Assembly: GCA_021782365.1 (NCBI GenBank)
Contig: JAJXVB010000002.1
Location: 177,306 to 241,305 of the forward strand
DNA: 64,000 nucleotides
DNA from: Pseudomonadota bacterium
Lineage (GTDB): Bacteria > Pseudomonadota > Gammaproteobacteria > Burkholderiales > Gallionellaceae
Direction of reading: 5' to 3'
Below the pieces are notes generated by a model that ran no database searches, had not been told where the DNA came from, and saw only the letters and a list, made by a program, of their open reading frames with translations. Positions 47,313-56,301 of this stretch are shown piece by piece (the stretch's first letter is position 1; each line of letters opens with the position of its first letter). The position numbers were made by a program, and so were the translations under genes.

Positions 47313-47339
47313 TAAAGAAATTTCAGAGAATGCCGATAA
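47313..47339 (+). promoter_or_regulatory. sigma-28 (FliA) promoter for flgK-flgL
   Basis: TAAAGAAA (47313-47320), 11 bp, GCCGATAA (47332-47339). The -10 is exact and the -35 keeps TAAAG. It lies 33 bp upstream of flgK and explains late expression of the hook-filament junction genes separately from flgB-J. Confidence 0.82.
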
Positions 47340-47372
47340 CATAACTGAAGGTTCGCTGCGGAAGGGCGCGTC

Positions 47373-49274
47373 ATGGGAAGCAACAACATATTTGCAGCAT
47401 CGTTAAGCGGCTTGAATGCGGCGATGTATGAGTTGAACACGACTCAGAACAACATCGCCAATGCAAATACGCCCGGATATACGCGTGAGCAGGTCAACTT
47501 AAGCCCTGTAACTGCGGGTGCAGGGACTGTCGGGCAGGGTGTCAATGTTGTCGGCGTGCAGCGGATGTACGACCAGTTTTTGACCACCCAGCTTTTACAG
47601 CAGCAGAATCAGGCCAGCTATCAGAATACCTATCTGTCCTCGATGACGCAGATCAACAATCTGCTGTCCAGCTCCAGCTCGGGTGTTTCGACCACGATGC
47701 AGAATTTCTTTTCTGCGGCTAATTCGATGGCGAACAATCCATCAAGCATACCCGCGCGCCAGACGGTATTGGGCAATGCGCAATCTGTGGTGGACAGTTT
47801 TCAGTCTGCCAGCCAGACGCTTTCAAGCATCTCTTCGGGAGTGGCTCAGCAGATAAGCGGAAGTGTTCAGCAAATCAATACCTATGCGACTCAGATCGCT
47901 GCTTTGAACAGTAATATCGCTGCCTCCGTTGCTGCGAATAATGGTCAGCAGCCCAACGCGCTTCTGGATCAGAGGGATCAGCTGATCAGCAAGCTTAATC
48001 AGCAGGTCGGTGTGACGACCCAGCAACAGCCGGATGGCACGGTGAGCGTGTTTGTCGGCAGCGGTCAGCCACTCGTGATAGGCAATCAGGCCATGTCCTT
48101 GCAGATGACTCAGGATCCAACAACGCCAGGGCAGATGAATGTTTCGTATCTGGACAATGGAAAGATTATACCCATACAGCAGAATTCGCTGCAGGGCGGA
48201 AACCTTGGGGCTTATCTGTCTTTTCAGAACAATGAACTTCAATCCGCAAAAAATCAGTTGGGGCTGGTTGCGCTGGGGTTTGCGACAAACCTCAACCAGC
48301 AGAACCAGATGGGACTGGATTTGAATGGCGCGTTGGGTGCCCCTTTACTGAATGCCGCACCTCCGGCGGTGAGTGCGAACGAAAACAATACCGGCACCGC
48401 TTCGGTAACGGCGACAAACACCGATGTTTCTGCAATGACGGGCAGCAATTATCAACTCAAATATGACGGCACCAATTACACATTGACGCGATTGTCGGAT
48501 AACACGGTGACAAATCTTGGCACGAGCGCGCCTTTATCGCAGATTGTAGACGGAGTGAATGTTTCGGTTTCAACGGGTATGCATGCCGGGGACAGCTTCC
48601 TGATTCAACCTACGGTCAATGCGGCAAGCGCGATCTCCTTGCTGACGACGGATCCTACAAAGCTTGCCGCCGCCGCACCCATGATTGCCAGCGCAGCTTC
48701 AACCAATACAGGGACTGGGACGATTACGCCGGGAACAGTGAATACGCCTCTGCCGCTCAATGCAAACCTGCAGGCGACAGTGACGATCACCTTTACCAGT
48801 TCGACCACGTACACTGTCTCTGGTGCGGTGCCTGCTGTAGCGGGCAATCAGCCTTACACGCCAGGTCAGAACATTTCCTATAACGGCTGGACGACACAGA
48901 TCTCGGGTACCCCGGCGACAGGCGATAAATTTACGGTTTCTTCAAACGTCGGTGCGGCCGGAGACAATCGCAACGCCCTGTTGATGGCGAATCTTCAGAC
49001 CCAGAACATCATGGGAAACAGCACGACCACGCTGCAAGGCCAATATGCACAACTGGTCTCTTCTGTCGGGTCCAGAACCAACAGTCTGACAGTCACGAGC
49101 ACTGCGCAAAATACCATGGTGACCCAGGCGCTCGCGGCACAGCAGTCTGTTTCAGGGGTGAATCTCGACGAAGAGGCAGCGAATCTTTTGCAGTATCAGC
49201 GCGCATATCAGGCATCGGCCAAGGCGATGCAGATTGCCAACACGATGTTTGATGCCTTGATAACATTAAGGTAG
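47373..49274 (+). CDS. flgK: hook-filament junction protein FlgK (HAP1)
   Basis: This 633-residue protein is longer than E. coli FlgK (547). The N-terminus (LSGLNAAMYELNTTQNNIANANTPGYTREQVNLSP) and the C-terminus (GVNLDEEAANLLQYQRAYQASAKAMQIANTMFDALITLR) form the coiled core. The extra length comes from two related beta-rich insertion modules at about residues 338-415 and 440-530. The second closely resembles a module in FlgL. It is exported with the help of FlgN. Confidence 0.96.
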   Translation: MGSNNIFAASLSGLNAAMYELNTTQNNIANANTPGYTREQVNLSPVTAGAGTVGQGVNVVGVQRMYDQFLTTQLLQQQNQASYQNTYLSSMTQINNLLSSSSSGVSTTMQNFFSAANSMANNPSSIPARQTVLGNAQSVVDSFQSASQTLSSISSGVAQQISGSVQQINTYATQIAALNSNIAASVAANNGQQPNALLDQRDQLISKLNQQVGVTTQQQPDGTVSVFVGSGQPLVIGNQAMSLQMTQDPTTPGQMNVSYLDNGKIIPIQQNSLQGGNLGAYLSFQNNELQSAKNQLGLVALGFATNLNQQNQMGLDLNGALGAPLLNAAPPAVSANENNTGTASVTATNTDVSAMTGSNYQLKYDGTNYTLTRLSDNTVTNLGTSAPLSQIVDGVNVSVSTGMHAGDSFLIQPTVNAASAISLLTTDPTKLAAAAPMIASAASTNTGTGTITPGTVNTPLPLNANLQATVTITFTSSTTYTVSGAVPAVAGNQPYTPGQNISYNGWTTQISGTPATGDKFTVSSNVGAAGDNRNALLMANLQTQNIMGNSTTTLQGQYAQLVSSVGSRTNSLTVTSTAQNTMVTQALAAQQSVSGVNLDEEAANLLQYQRAYQASAKAMQIANTMFDALITLR

Positions 49275-49281
49275 GTGAAAA

Positions 49282-50481
49282 ATGCGCATCAGTTCAAATA
49301 GCATGTTCAATTACAATGTCGCCATGATGAATCAGCTGCAGGTCCAGCTGACTCAGACGCAGGAGCAGGCGGCAAGCGGCGTGCAGCTCTTGAGTGCGGC
49401 ATCCGATCCCGTGGCATACACTCAGGCGATGCTGCTAAAGCAGACGGATTCAATCACCAATCAGCAGTCTGCCAACATCACGGCAGCGACCAATACGCTG
49501 TCCATCGCCGGCAATACGATGATGAGTGTAACTAATCTTTTGCAGTCGATAAGAAGCAATGTGCTTTCCGTCGCAGGCAGTTCCACCAGTTCCGGAACGC
49601 TGACTACCATGGCCAATTCGTTGAACGGACAACTGCAGCAATTGATGGGCTTGGCTAACAGCACGGATGGCAATGGGAACTATCTGTTTTCAGGTTATCA
49701 GTCCAGTACGCAGCCATTTTCCACCAATTCCAGCGGAGTGGTGGTCTACAACGGTGACTCCGGTCAGCAACTGGTACAGGCCAGCAGCACGAGGCAGATT
49801 CCGGTGAGCGACAACGGTGCGAGCGTATTCATGAACATCAAGAATGGCAATGGCACTTTCGCAACCAGTGCATCCAGTTCAAATACCGGAACAGGGGTGA
49901 TAGATGTCGGTTCTGTCGTGAATCAGGGAGCCCTGACTGGCGACAGTTACAGCATTTCCTTTTTCGTTTCAGGTGGCACAACGACTTATACGGTAAAAGA
50001 CACCACGACTAGCACGACTGTGGCTAGTGCCCAGCCCTATACCAGCGGGCAGGCGATAACCTTTGCCGGAATGCAGGTCTCGATTTCGGGTTCGCCTGCC
50101 AATAATGACAGTTTCACGGTTGCACCCAGCACGAACCAGAGCGTTTTTCAGAGCATTTCAAACATCATTACTGCGCTCCAGTCGGGAAACTCGACGACAG
50201 CTACCAATGCGATTTCGGGCAGCGGATTGCGAAACATCGACAATGCGATAAGTCATATGTCGGATGTGGAGGCTTCTCAAGGCTTAAGGCTCAATGAACT
50301 ATCGATGTTGCAGACAAATAGCACCAGCATGGACGTGCAACTTAAACAGAATATATCCTCATTACAGGACACTAATTATACCTCGACGATTACTGCATTG
50401 AACCAGCAGCAGCTGGCCTTGCAGGCTGCGCAGAAGTCCTATGCTCAGGTCGCGACGCTGTCGATGTTCACCTATATCTAG
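49282..50481 (+). CDS. flgL: hook-filament junction protein FlgL (HAP3)
   Basis: This 399-residue flagellin-like protein is longer than in E. coli (317). The N-terminal MRISSNSMFNYNVAMMNQLQVQLTQTQEQAASGVQLLSAASDPVA and the C-terminal YTSTITALNQQQLALQAAQKSYAQVATLSMFTYI match the family. The additional about 80 residues around 200-285 form a beta-rich insertion that shares spaced motifs with one in FlgK (NTGTG, TTYTV, QPYT-GQ, ISG-PA, D-FTV). It follows flgK by 7 bp. Confidence 0.95.
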   Translation: MRISSNSMFNYNVAMMNQLQVQLTQTQEQAASGVQLLSAASDPVAYTQAMLLKQTDSITNQQSANITAATNTLSIAGNTMMSVTNLLQSIRSNVLSVAGSSTSSGTLTTMANSLNGQLQQLMGLANSTDGNGNYLFSGYQSSTQPFSTNSSGVVVYNGDSGQQLVQASSTRQIPVSDNGASVFMNIKNGNGTFATSASSSNTGTGVIDVGSVVNQGALTGDSYSISFFVSGGTTTYTVKDTTTSTTVASAQPYTSGQAITFAGMQVSISGSPANNDSFTVAPSTNQSVFQSISNIITALQSGNSTTATNAISGSGLRNIDNAISHMSDVEASQGLRLNELSMLQTNSTSMDVQLKQNISSLQDTNYTSTITALNQQQLALQAAQKSYAQVATLSMFTYI

Positions 50482-50577
50482 CAAGTCCGCAGGCGGGTTC
50501 TGATCATTCGGGCGTTGCGGCTCCCCTTCCCGCGGGTTAAACTGCGAACCGCTTGAGCAGCCTATTTTCAGGACGAC

Positions 50578-51318
50578 ATGACGACAGAAGAACCCGCATT
50601 CAAGATCAAGACCGGAAGCCTTCCGGTGCTGAAACTCCACCTGCTCACCCCGGATATTCATCAACTGCAAAAAGAGCTGGTATCGAGGCTCGAAAAGAGC
50701 CCTGATTTTTTTGCGAACACGCCCATCGTGCTCGAGCTCTCCGCCATTGCCGAACTCGATGCAATACCCGATTTTTCGGCATTGACATCTTTCATGCTCG
50801 CGCATCGCATGTGCGCGGCCGGGATCGTCGGCGGTTCCGATGCGCAAAGGGATGCGGCAGCCAAGGCAGGGCTCGTGCAATTTCTCTCGGTGGCAGCGAA
50901 AAGAGATCCAAAACCGGTCGAACCGATTCCCAAGCAGGTCGAATTGCCGGAACCCGAAACGCGCGTTATCGAGCCTCGCATACTCCCGACTCAGGTCGTC
51001 GATAAACCGGTGCGCACGGGACAACGAATTTATGCGGAGGGCGCTAATCTGGTCGTGCTGGCTATCGTCAATGCCGGGGCTGAGCTGATTGCCGACGGGG
51101 ACATACATGTATATGCGCCGATGCGGGGTCGCGCGATCGCGGGCGCCAGGGGAAACGAGTCCGCGCGCATCTTTGTGCAGGGCATGGAGGCAGAGCTATT
51201 GTCGATTGCGGGTTGCTTCAAGGTGCTGGAAGATGAAATGCCGGAAAATGTCAGGGGGAAACCCGCGCAGATAAGGCTTGAAGGATCGCGCCTCTTGATA
51301 GAGCCCATGGTCAAGTGA
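50578..51318 (+). CDS. minC: septum site-determining protein MinC
   Basis: This 246-residue division inhibitor has an N-terminal FtsZ-interacting domain (FKIKTGSLPVLKLHLLT...) and a C-terminal beta-helix domain (RTGQRIYAEGANLVVLAIVNAGAELIADGDIHVYAPMRGRAIAGARGNESARIFVQGMEAELLSIAGCFK) that binds MinD. It sits between the flg operon and minD. A 96-bp gap with only weak stems separates it from flgL, and no sigma-28 promoter is seen, so it is probably transcribed independently. Confidence 0.95.
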   Translation: MTTEEPAFKIKTGSLPVLKLHLLTPDIHQLQKELVSRLEKSPDFFANTPIVLELSAIAELDAIPDFSALTSFMLAHRMCAAGIVGGSDAQRDAAAKAGLVQFLSVAAKRDPKPVEPIPKQVELPEPETRVIEPRILPTQVVDKPVRTGQRIYAEGANLVVLAIVNAGAELIADGDIHVYAPMRGRAIAGARGNESARIFVQGMEAELLSIAGCFKVLEDEMPENVRGKPAQIRLEGSRLLIEPMVK

Positions 51319-51388
51319 GAGAAATTTTTTGTATTCGCGCTTTGCAGGTAAAATGCGCTCTTATCGACAATTCTTCGGGAAATGAAAC

Positions 51389-52198
51389 GTGGCTAAAGTG
51401 ATCGTTGTGACTTCGGGCAAAGGCGGAGTGGGAAAAACCACGACCAGCGCCAGTTTTTCGAGTGGCCTTGCACTGCGCGGCAACAAGACTGCGGTGATCG
51501 ATTTTGACGTGGGCCTTCGCAATCTCGATCTCATCATGGGTTGCGAGAGGCGCGTGGTGTATGATCTGATCAACGTCATCAACGGCGAAGTGTCGCTGAA
51601 GCAGGCGCTGATCAAGGACAAGAACTGCGACAATCTTTACATATTGCCTGCATCCCAAACCAGGGACAAGGATGCATTGAACCTCGAAGGGGTGGGGCGC
51701 ATACTCGACGAACTGAAGGAGAGCTTCGATTACATCGTCTGCGATTCTCCAGCAGGGATAGAGGCGGGCGCATTCACCGCGATGTATTATGCCGACGAGG
51801 CGCTGGTGGTCACCAATCCCGAGGTCTCGTCTGTGCGCGACTCGGACCGCATCCTTGGAATACTGGCGGCAAAATCGAAACGCGCAGTCGAAGGGCAGGA
51901 GCCCGTCAAGGAACACCTTCTGGTCACCCGCTACGACCCAAAGCGCGTGAATGCAGGAGAGATGCTTTCGGTCACCGATATCCAGGAAATCCTGCGCATC
52001 CCGCTCTTGGGCGTGATCCCGGAATCCGAGTCGGTACTTCAGGCATCCAATGCGGGAAACCCTGCGATACATCTCGAGAAGAGCGATGTTGCCGAGGCAT
52101 ACAAGGATGCGGTGAAGCGCTTCATGGGAGAAGAAGTGCAAATGCGTTTCCTGACCGAAAAGGCGGGATTCTTCAAGCGTCTTCTGGGAGGAGCCTGA
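51389..52198 (+). CDS. minD: septum site-determining ATPase MinD
   Basis: This 269-residue ATPase has the intact deviant Walker A motif (VVTSGKGGVGKTTTSASF), Walker A' DFDVGLRNLDLIMG and Walker B DYIVCDSPAGIE, and ends in the membrane-targeting amphipathic helix (EKAGFFKRLLGG). It recruits MinC to the membrane and oscillates with MinE. It starts at GTG 51389 and ends one base before minE. It contrasts with the related FlhG at 31000, whose P-loop lysines are lost. Confidence 0.97.
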   Translation: MAKVIVVTSGKGGVGKTTTSASFSSGLALRGNKTAVIDFDVGLRNLDLIMGCERRVVYDLINVINGEVSLKQALIKDKNCDNLYILPASQTRDKDALNLEGVGRILDELKESFDYIVCDSPAGIEAGAFTAMYYADEALVVTNPEVSSVRDSDRILGILAAKSKRAVEGQEPVKEHLLVTRYDPKRVNAGEMLSVTDIQEILRIPLLGVIPESESVLQASNAGNPAIHLEKSDVAEAYKDAVKRFMGEEVQMRFLTEKAGFFKRLLGGA

Positions 52199-52199
52199 G

Positions 52200-52478
52200 A
52201 TGTCCATGTTAGCCGGCCTGATCGATTACCTTAAGGGGGGCGAGAAGAAGTCTGCGGCTGTCGCCAAGGAACGCCTTCAGATCATACTCGCTCACGAGCG
52301 CGCTGGCAGAGGCACGGCAGCTCCCGATTACCTGCCGGCTCTGCAGGAGGAGTTGATGGCGGTGATCGCCAAGTACATCCACGTGGATCGCGATGCATTC
52401 AAGGTTCAGCTTGGCAAACACGACCAGTACGACGTGCTGGAACTGAATGTCACGCTGCCGGAAAATCGCAAGTCCTGA
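52200..52478 (+). CDS. minE: cell division topological specificity factor MinE
   Basis: This 92-residue partner of MinD has the anti-MinCD segment (AVAKERLQIILAHERAGRG) and the topological specificity domain (PALQEELMAVIAKYIHVDRDAFKVQL). Length and order match the family. The convergent fliR gene ends 18 bp further on with no clear terminator between them. Confidence 0.96.
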   Translation: MSMLAGLIDYLKGGEKKSAAVAKERLQIILAHERAGRGTAAPDYLPALQEELMAVIAKYIHVDRDAFKVQLGKHDQYDVLELNVTLPENRKS

Positions 52479-52496
52479 AACCGATCCAGGCCTTGT

Positions 52497-53273
52497 TCAG
52501 GGAAGCTTGACCAGCTTGAGCGAGGTGGCAATCGCATCAGACGTCATCCTGTCGACGATGGGAGCGAGGTAGGGTAGCGAAATGTTCAATATCAGAAATC
52601 CTATCGTCAGGGTGATCGGAAATCCGATCGCAAATAGATTGAGCTGCTGGGCCGCACGGGTCAGTATGCCCATCGCCATATTGGTGATCAGCAGCGCGGC
52701 AAGCAAGGGAAGCGATATCTGCAATCCGTAGATGAAGATGTTTGCGCCCCACTTGGCTATGGTATAGAAGCTTTGTGCAGGCATCATCTGTCCGATAGGC
52801 AAGGTATGGAAGCTTTCTGAGATCAGCGCCAGGATCATCAGATGCCCGTTGAGCGTCAAGAAGGTGAGCGAGGCGATGATGCCAAGCCACTGAGAAATCA
52901 CGGCCGAGTTGCTAGCGGTCCTGGGATCGTAGAAGCTCGCGAAGCCTATTCCCATGATCATGCCCGAGAATTCTCCTGCCAGTTCCACCGCGGAAAAAAT
53001 CAGGCGCACGGTGAAGCCCATCGCGCTGCCGATGATGATCTGTTGAATGATGATGAATAGGCCTTGTGCTGAACCGACAGGAATCGATGGCATCGGGTTC
53101 AAAGTTGGACCCAGCAGGATCGCCAGCAGCACCGATAGCCCGATCTTGACTCGCACAGGCGTTGGCTGATCGCCAAAAATGGGCGCGGTTGCAATCAGCG
53201 CAAGCACGCGCACGAGGGGATAGAGGAAGGCGGCAAGCCAGGCGTCAAGTTGCGCGCTGGTTACGCTGATCAT
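52497..53273 (-). CDS. fliR: flagellar export gate protein FliR
   Basis: This 258-residue membrane protein of the FliPQR export channel carries the family pattern RVLALIATAPIFGDQPTPVRVKIGLSVLLAILLGPTL, FIIIQQIIIGSAMGFTVRLIFSAVELAGEFSGMIMGIGFASFYDP. It is the last gene of the minus-strand fliF-R run. A 162-bp spacer containing a palindromic repeat separates it from fliQ. Confidence 0.95.
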   Translation of the reverse strand: MISVTSAQLDAWLAAFLYPLVRVLALIATAPIFGDQPTPVRVKIGLSVLLAILLGPTLNPMPSIPVGSAQGLFIIIQQIIIGSAMGFTVRLIFSAVELAGEFSGMIMGIGFASFYDPRTASNSAVISQWLGIIASLTFLTLNGHLMILALISESFHTLPIGQMMPAQSFYTIAKWGANIFIYGLQISLPLLAALLITNMAMGILTRAAQQLNLFAIGFPITLTIGFLILNISLPYLAPIVDRMTSDAIATSLKLVKLP

Positions 53274-53275
53274 GA

Positions 53276-53434
53276 TCAGAGGATTGAGGATTGGGGATTG
53301 AGAGATGAACGATGAGGATTGAACACTGAGGACTGAAAAGAAAATATTTCATAGATGTCCTTTCGGTTTTTAATTTTGAACCATTGATTTTTAACCCGTT
53401 ACTCATAGCGCAGTCCTCAATCCTCAATCCTGTT
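53276..53434. repeat. palindromic GGATTGA-type intergenic element, copy 3 (fliQ-fliR)
   Basis: The left arm begins with GAGGATTGAGGATTGGGG and carries further GGATTGA-like units. The right arm (53411-53431) is CAGTCCTCAATCCTCAATCC, its inverse. An AT-rich centre holds ATTTTTAACCCG. This is the largest of the three related elements and occupies nearly the whole spacer. Confidence 0.65.
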
Positions 53435-53435
53435 T

Positions 53436-53705
53436 TCAGCCGGCAAGCCAGGGAATGTTGCCGTAAAGCCGCTGGATGAAGTCCACCATCGTGCTGACCA
53501 TCCAGGGGCCAAAGAATATCAGCGCGGCAAAGATGCCCACGAGTTTGGGAATGAAGGAAAGGGTCTGTTCGTTGATCTGGGTGGCGGCCTGAAAAACGCT
53601 GACCACAAGGCCGATGATAAGACCGCTCAAGAGCAGCGGTCCTGCAAGCATCAGGACGAGTTCGATGGCCTGCTGGCCCAGCGTCATCACGGATTCGGGA
53701 GTCAT
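53436..53705 (-). CDS. fliQ: flagellar export gate protein FliQ
   Basis: This 89-residue protein has two membrane helices (QQAIELVLMLAGPLLLSGLIIGLVVSVFQAATQINEQTLSFIPKLVGIFAALIFFGPWMVSTMVDF), the standard FliQ length and pattern. The ATG at 53705 is preferred to a longer start at 53729, since MTPESVMTLG matches the family N-terminus and lies immediately after fliP. Confidence 0.95.
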   Translation of the reverse strand: MTPESVMTLGQQAIELVLMLAGPLLLSGLIIGLVVSVFQAATQINEQTLSFIPKLVGIFAALIFFGPWMVSTMVDFIQRLYGNIPWLAG

Positions 53706-53706
53706 G

Positions 53707-54450
53707 TCAGGTATAGAAACTTTGCGCAAGAGAGCCGATCAAGAGATTCCAGCCATCCGCCAGCACGAACAGCATGATCTTGAAAGGCAGCGAGATGGTG
53801 GTCGGGGAAAGCATCATCATACCCATGGACATCAGGATGCTGGCGACCACCATGTCTATGATCATGAAAGGGATGTATACCACGAAGCCGATCTGGAAGG
53901 CCGTTTTCAGCTCGCTCGTCACATAGGCAGGAACCAATAGGCGCATGGGCACATCCGCCGCGCTTTGCAGCGGCGCGCTATTCGAAATCTTGACGAACAA
54001 GGCAAGATCGGTCTGCCTGGTCTGACGCAGCATGAAGGTCTTGAGCGGCACGACACCCTTATCCACGGCTTGCTGGAAATCCATGCGGTTTTCGCTGTAG
54101 GGCAGATATGCCTCCGTATAGATCTTGTCGAAAACAGGGGACATCACGAAAAAGGTCAGGAACAGAGACAGGCCGATCAGCACCTGATTGGGTGGAGAAG
54201 TCGGCGTACCCAATGCAGAGCGCAGCATGCTTAAGACGATGATGATGCGGGTGAAGGCGGTCATCATGAGCAGGATCGCGGGCAGGAAGCTCAGCGAGGT
54301 GAGTATCAACAGCGTTTGCAGGCTAAGGCTGTAACTCTGTCCGCCTCCTGCCGCAGCCTTGCTCGTGATCGCGGGTATGGCGATCTCAGCAGCCCAAGCG
54401 CCATGACTCAACAGGAGCAATGCGATGATGACCAGCAGCCTACGATGCAT
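53707..54450 (-). CDS. fliP: flagellar export gate protein FliP
   Basis: This 247-residue core channel subunit has a cleavable signal ([20 protein letters not shown]), as in enteric FliP. It shows the conserved [61 protein letters not shown] and [32 protein letters not shown]. The start at 54450 overlaps the fliO 3' end by 11 bp. Confidence 0.96.
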   Translation of the reverse strand: MHRRLLVIIALLLLSHGAWAAEIAIPAITSKAAAGGGQSYSLSLQTLLILTSLSFLPAILLMMTAFTRIIIVLSMLRSALGTPTSPPNQVLIGLSLFLTFFVMSPVFDKIYTEAYLPYSENRMDFQQAVDKGVVPLKTFMLRQTRQTDLALFVKISNSAPLQSAADVPMRLLVPAYVTSELKTAFQIGFVVYIPFMIIDMVVASILMSMGMMMLSPTTISLPFKIMLFVLADGWNLLIGSLAQSFYT

Positions 54451-54868
54451 GTTGCTTGCCAATTGAGGAACGGCTCTTTAACATCGAAAGCACTTTGTCG
54501 AACTGGTTGTCTGATACCGGCATGGAGGAAACCGTATCGTCCTTTGGCAGCGTGTGCAGAGTGCGGATCTGCCCTGGACCCACGCCCACAAGCAGCCAGG
54601 TTTCCTTGATTTCAACGAGCACGATACGCTCCCGCTGCCCAACGGCCACGCTGCCCAGGACCTTGAGCATGTTTCCCTGGCCTTGCTGCGCGACATTCAT
54701 GCGTTTCAAAACCCAGGCGACTGCCAGAATCGCGCCAAGAACCAGCAGCAGGCTGAGGGTGATCTTCAGCATGCCGCCTGTTCCTATCACCGAAGGCACC
54801 TCTATCGGGCGAGTGGCGGCATAGGTTGTATTTCCGATCAGCAAAAGGATGAAGAAGAGATGCTTCAT
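54440..54868 (-). CDS. fliO: flagellar export assembly protein FliO
   Basis: This 142-residue protein has a signal-like start ([17 protein letters not shown]), one membrane helix ([25 protein letters not shown]) and a small cytoplasmic domain ([37 protein letters not shown]) typical of FliO. It assists FliP ring assembly. Confidence 0.92.
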   Translation of the reverse strand: MKHLFFILLLIGNTTYAATRPIEVPSVIGTGGMLKITLSLLLVLGAILAVAWVLKRMNVAQQGQGNMLKVLGSVAVGQRERIVLVEIKETWLLVGVGPGQIRTLHTLPKDDTVSSMPVSDNQFDKVLSMLKSRSSIGKQHAS

Positions 54869-54870
54869 GG

Positions 54871-55317
54871 TCAGCGGTTGAGGCGGCGCAGGCGCTCGGA
54901 AGGGGTGATGATGTCGGTCACGCGTATGCCGAGCTTGTCGTTCACGACCACCACTTCCCCTTGTGCGATCAGAAAGCCGTTGATCATCACATCAAGGGGC
55001 TCTCCAGCCATGCCGGACAATTCAACCACAGAACCTTGCGCCAGCTGAAGCAGGTTCTTGATCGGCATCTTGGTGCGGCCGAGCTCGACGGTCAGCTGCA
55101 CCGGGATATCCAGAATCATGTCCAGATCGTTGGTGCCGGCACCTGTATTTCCTTCGCCGAATTTCTCGAATGCAAGCGGTTTGCTCGCTGGCGGCGGCGC
55201 TACCTGTTCAGCCATCGCGGCAGCCCAGTCGTCAGCGCTTGTCGCGGTTTCAGCAGATGTTTGCTCTGCCATGGCGGCACCCCAGTCGTCGGCGGTGATT
55301 GCAGTTTCCTCAGACAT
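54871..55317 (-). CDS. fliN: flagellar switch protein FliN with N-terminal DDW repeat
   Basis: This 148-residue protein has a C-terminal FliN/SpoA domain (MILDIPVQLTVELGRTKMPIKNLLQLAQGSVVELSGMAGEPLDVMINGFLIAQGEVVVVNDKLGIRVTDI). The N-terminal extension repeats ADDW(G/A)AAMAEQ twice, at about 9-19 and 28-38, with an alanine/proline linker after it. FliN forms the base of the C ring with FliM. The start overlaps the end of fliM by 8 bp. Confidence 0.95.
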   Translation of the reverse strand: MSEETAITADDWGAAMAEQTSAETATSADDWAAAMAEQVAPPPASKPLAFEKFGEGNTGAGTNDLDMILDIPVQLTVELGRTKMPIKNLLQLAQGSVVELSGMAGEPLDVMINGFLIAQGEVVVVNDKLGIRVTDIITPSERLRRLNR

Positions 55318-56299
55318 TTTCGTCTCCTTCGTTGTTCGTCAGCATCTTCACAATCTTGAGCGCATACTGATTGTTGAATACGCCGTATTTGCATTCCATC
55401 ACAGGTATGCCATCCACGGATGCGGTGATGTTGTCGTTCACCTCCAATGGGATCACATCGCCCAAGCGCATTTTCAATACCTGTTCAAGCGTGATGCTGG
55501 CTTGCCCAAGTGTCGCGGCCAATTCGATCTCGGCAGACTTCACCTGGCTTGCAAGCAACTGCAGCCAGCGCTTGTCCACAGCCATATGTTCGCCCTGAAC
55601 ATTGTTGAACAGCAAATCCTTGATCGGCTCGATCATCGAATAGGGCATGCAGACATGGAAGGAGCCGCCGTTTCCACCCAGCTCGATATCGAAGGTCGTG
55701 ACGATCACGACCTCGTTTGGCGTGCCGATGTTGGCGAATTGCGGATTCATTTCTGAACGAACGTATTCGAATTCGAGAGGATGAACGGTTTCCCAGGATT
55801 TGGTAAGGGCCTCGAACACCACTTCCAGGAGATTGCGGATGATGCGCTGTTCTGTCTGGGTGAACTCCCGCCCTTCGACTCTTGTATGGAAGCGTCCATC
55901 TCCGCCGAACATGTTGTCCACCACCAGAAAAACCAGATTCGGGTCAAAGATGAAAAGCCCATTTCCGCGCAAAGGCTTGGCCTGAATGATGTTCAGGTTG
56001 GTGGGAACGGCGATGTTGCGTATGAATTCGCCAAACTTCAAAACACGCACGGGGCCTACCGAGATTTCAGGCGTGCGTCTGATAAAATTGAAAAGGCCGA
56101 TGCGGAACAGGCGCGCAAAACGCTCGTTGATGATTTCCATCGTGGGCATGCGCCCGCGCACGATGCGTTCCTGGGATGCAAGATTGTAGGAGCGAACTTC
56201 TCCTTCGGCTGTTTCCGGATGATCTGCAACCTCATCCGTCTCGCCATTCACTCCCTTTAGCAGGGAGTCGACTTCATCCTGTGAAAGAAATTCGCTCAT
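55310..56299 (-). CDS. fliM: flagellar switch protein FliM
   Basis: This 329-residue C-ring protein has the N-terminal CheY-P-binding peptide intact (FLSQDEVDSLLKGV), a CheC-like middle domain (GRMPTMEIINERFARLFRIGLFNFIRRTPEISVGPVRVLKFGEF) and a C-terminal FliN-like domain (LGQASITLEQVLKMRLGDVIPLEVNDNITASVDGIPVME). It reads the chemotaxis signal and reverses motor rotation. Confidence 0.96.
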   Translation of the reverse strand: MSEFLSQDEVDSLLKGVNGETDEVADHPETAEGEVRSYNLASQERIVRGRMPTMEIINERFARLFRIGLFNFIRRTPEISVGPVRVLKFGEFIRNIAVPTNLNIIQAKPLRGNGLFIFDPNLVFLVVDNMFGGDGRFHTRVEGREFTQTEQRIIRNLLEVVFEALTKSWETVHPLEFEYVRSEMNPQFANIGTPNEVVIVTTFDIELGGNGGSFHVCMPYSMIEPIKDLLFNNVQGEHMAVDKRWLQLLASQVKSAEIELAATLGQASITLEQVLKMRLGDVIPLEVNDNITASVDGIPVMECKYGVFNNQYALKIVKMLTNNEGDENV

Positions 56300-56301
56300 T
56301 T

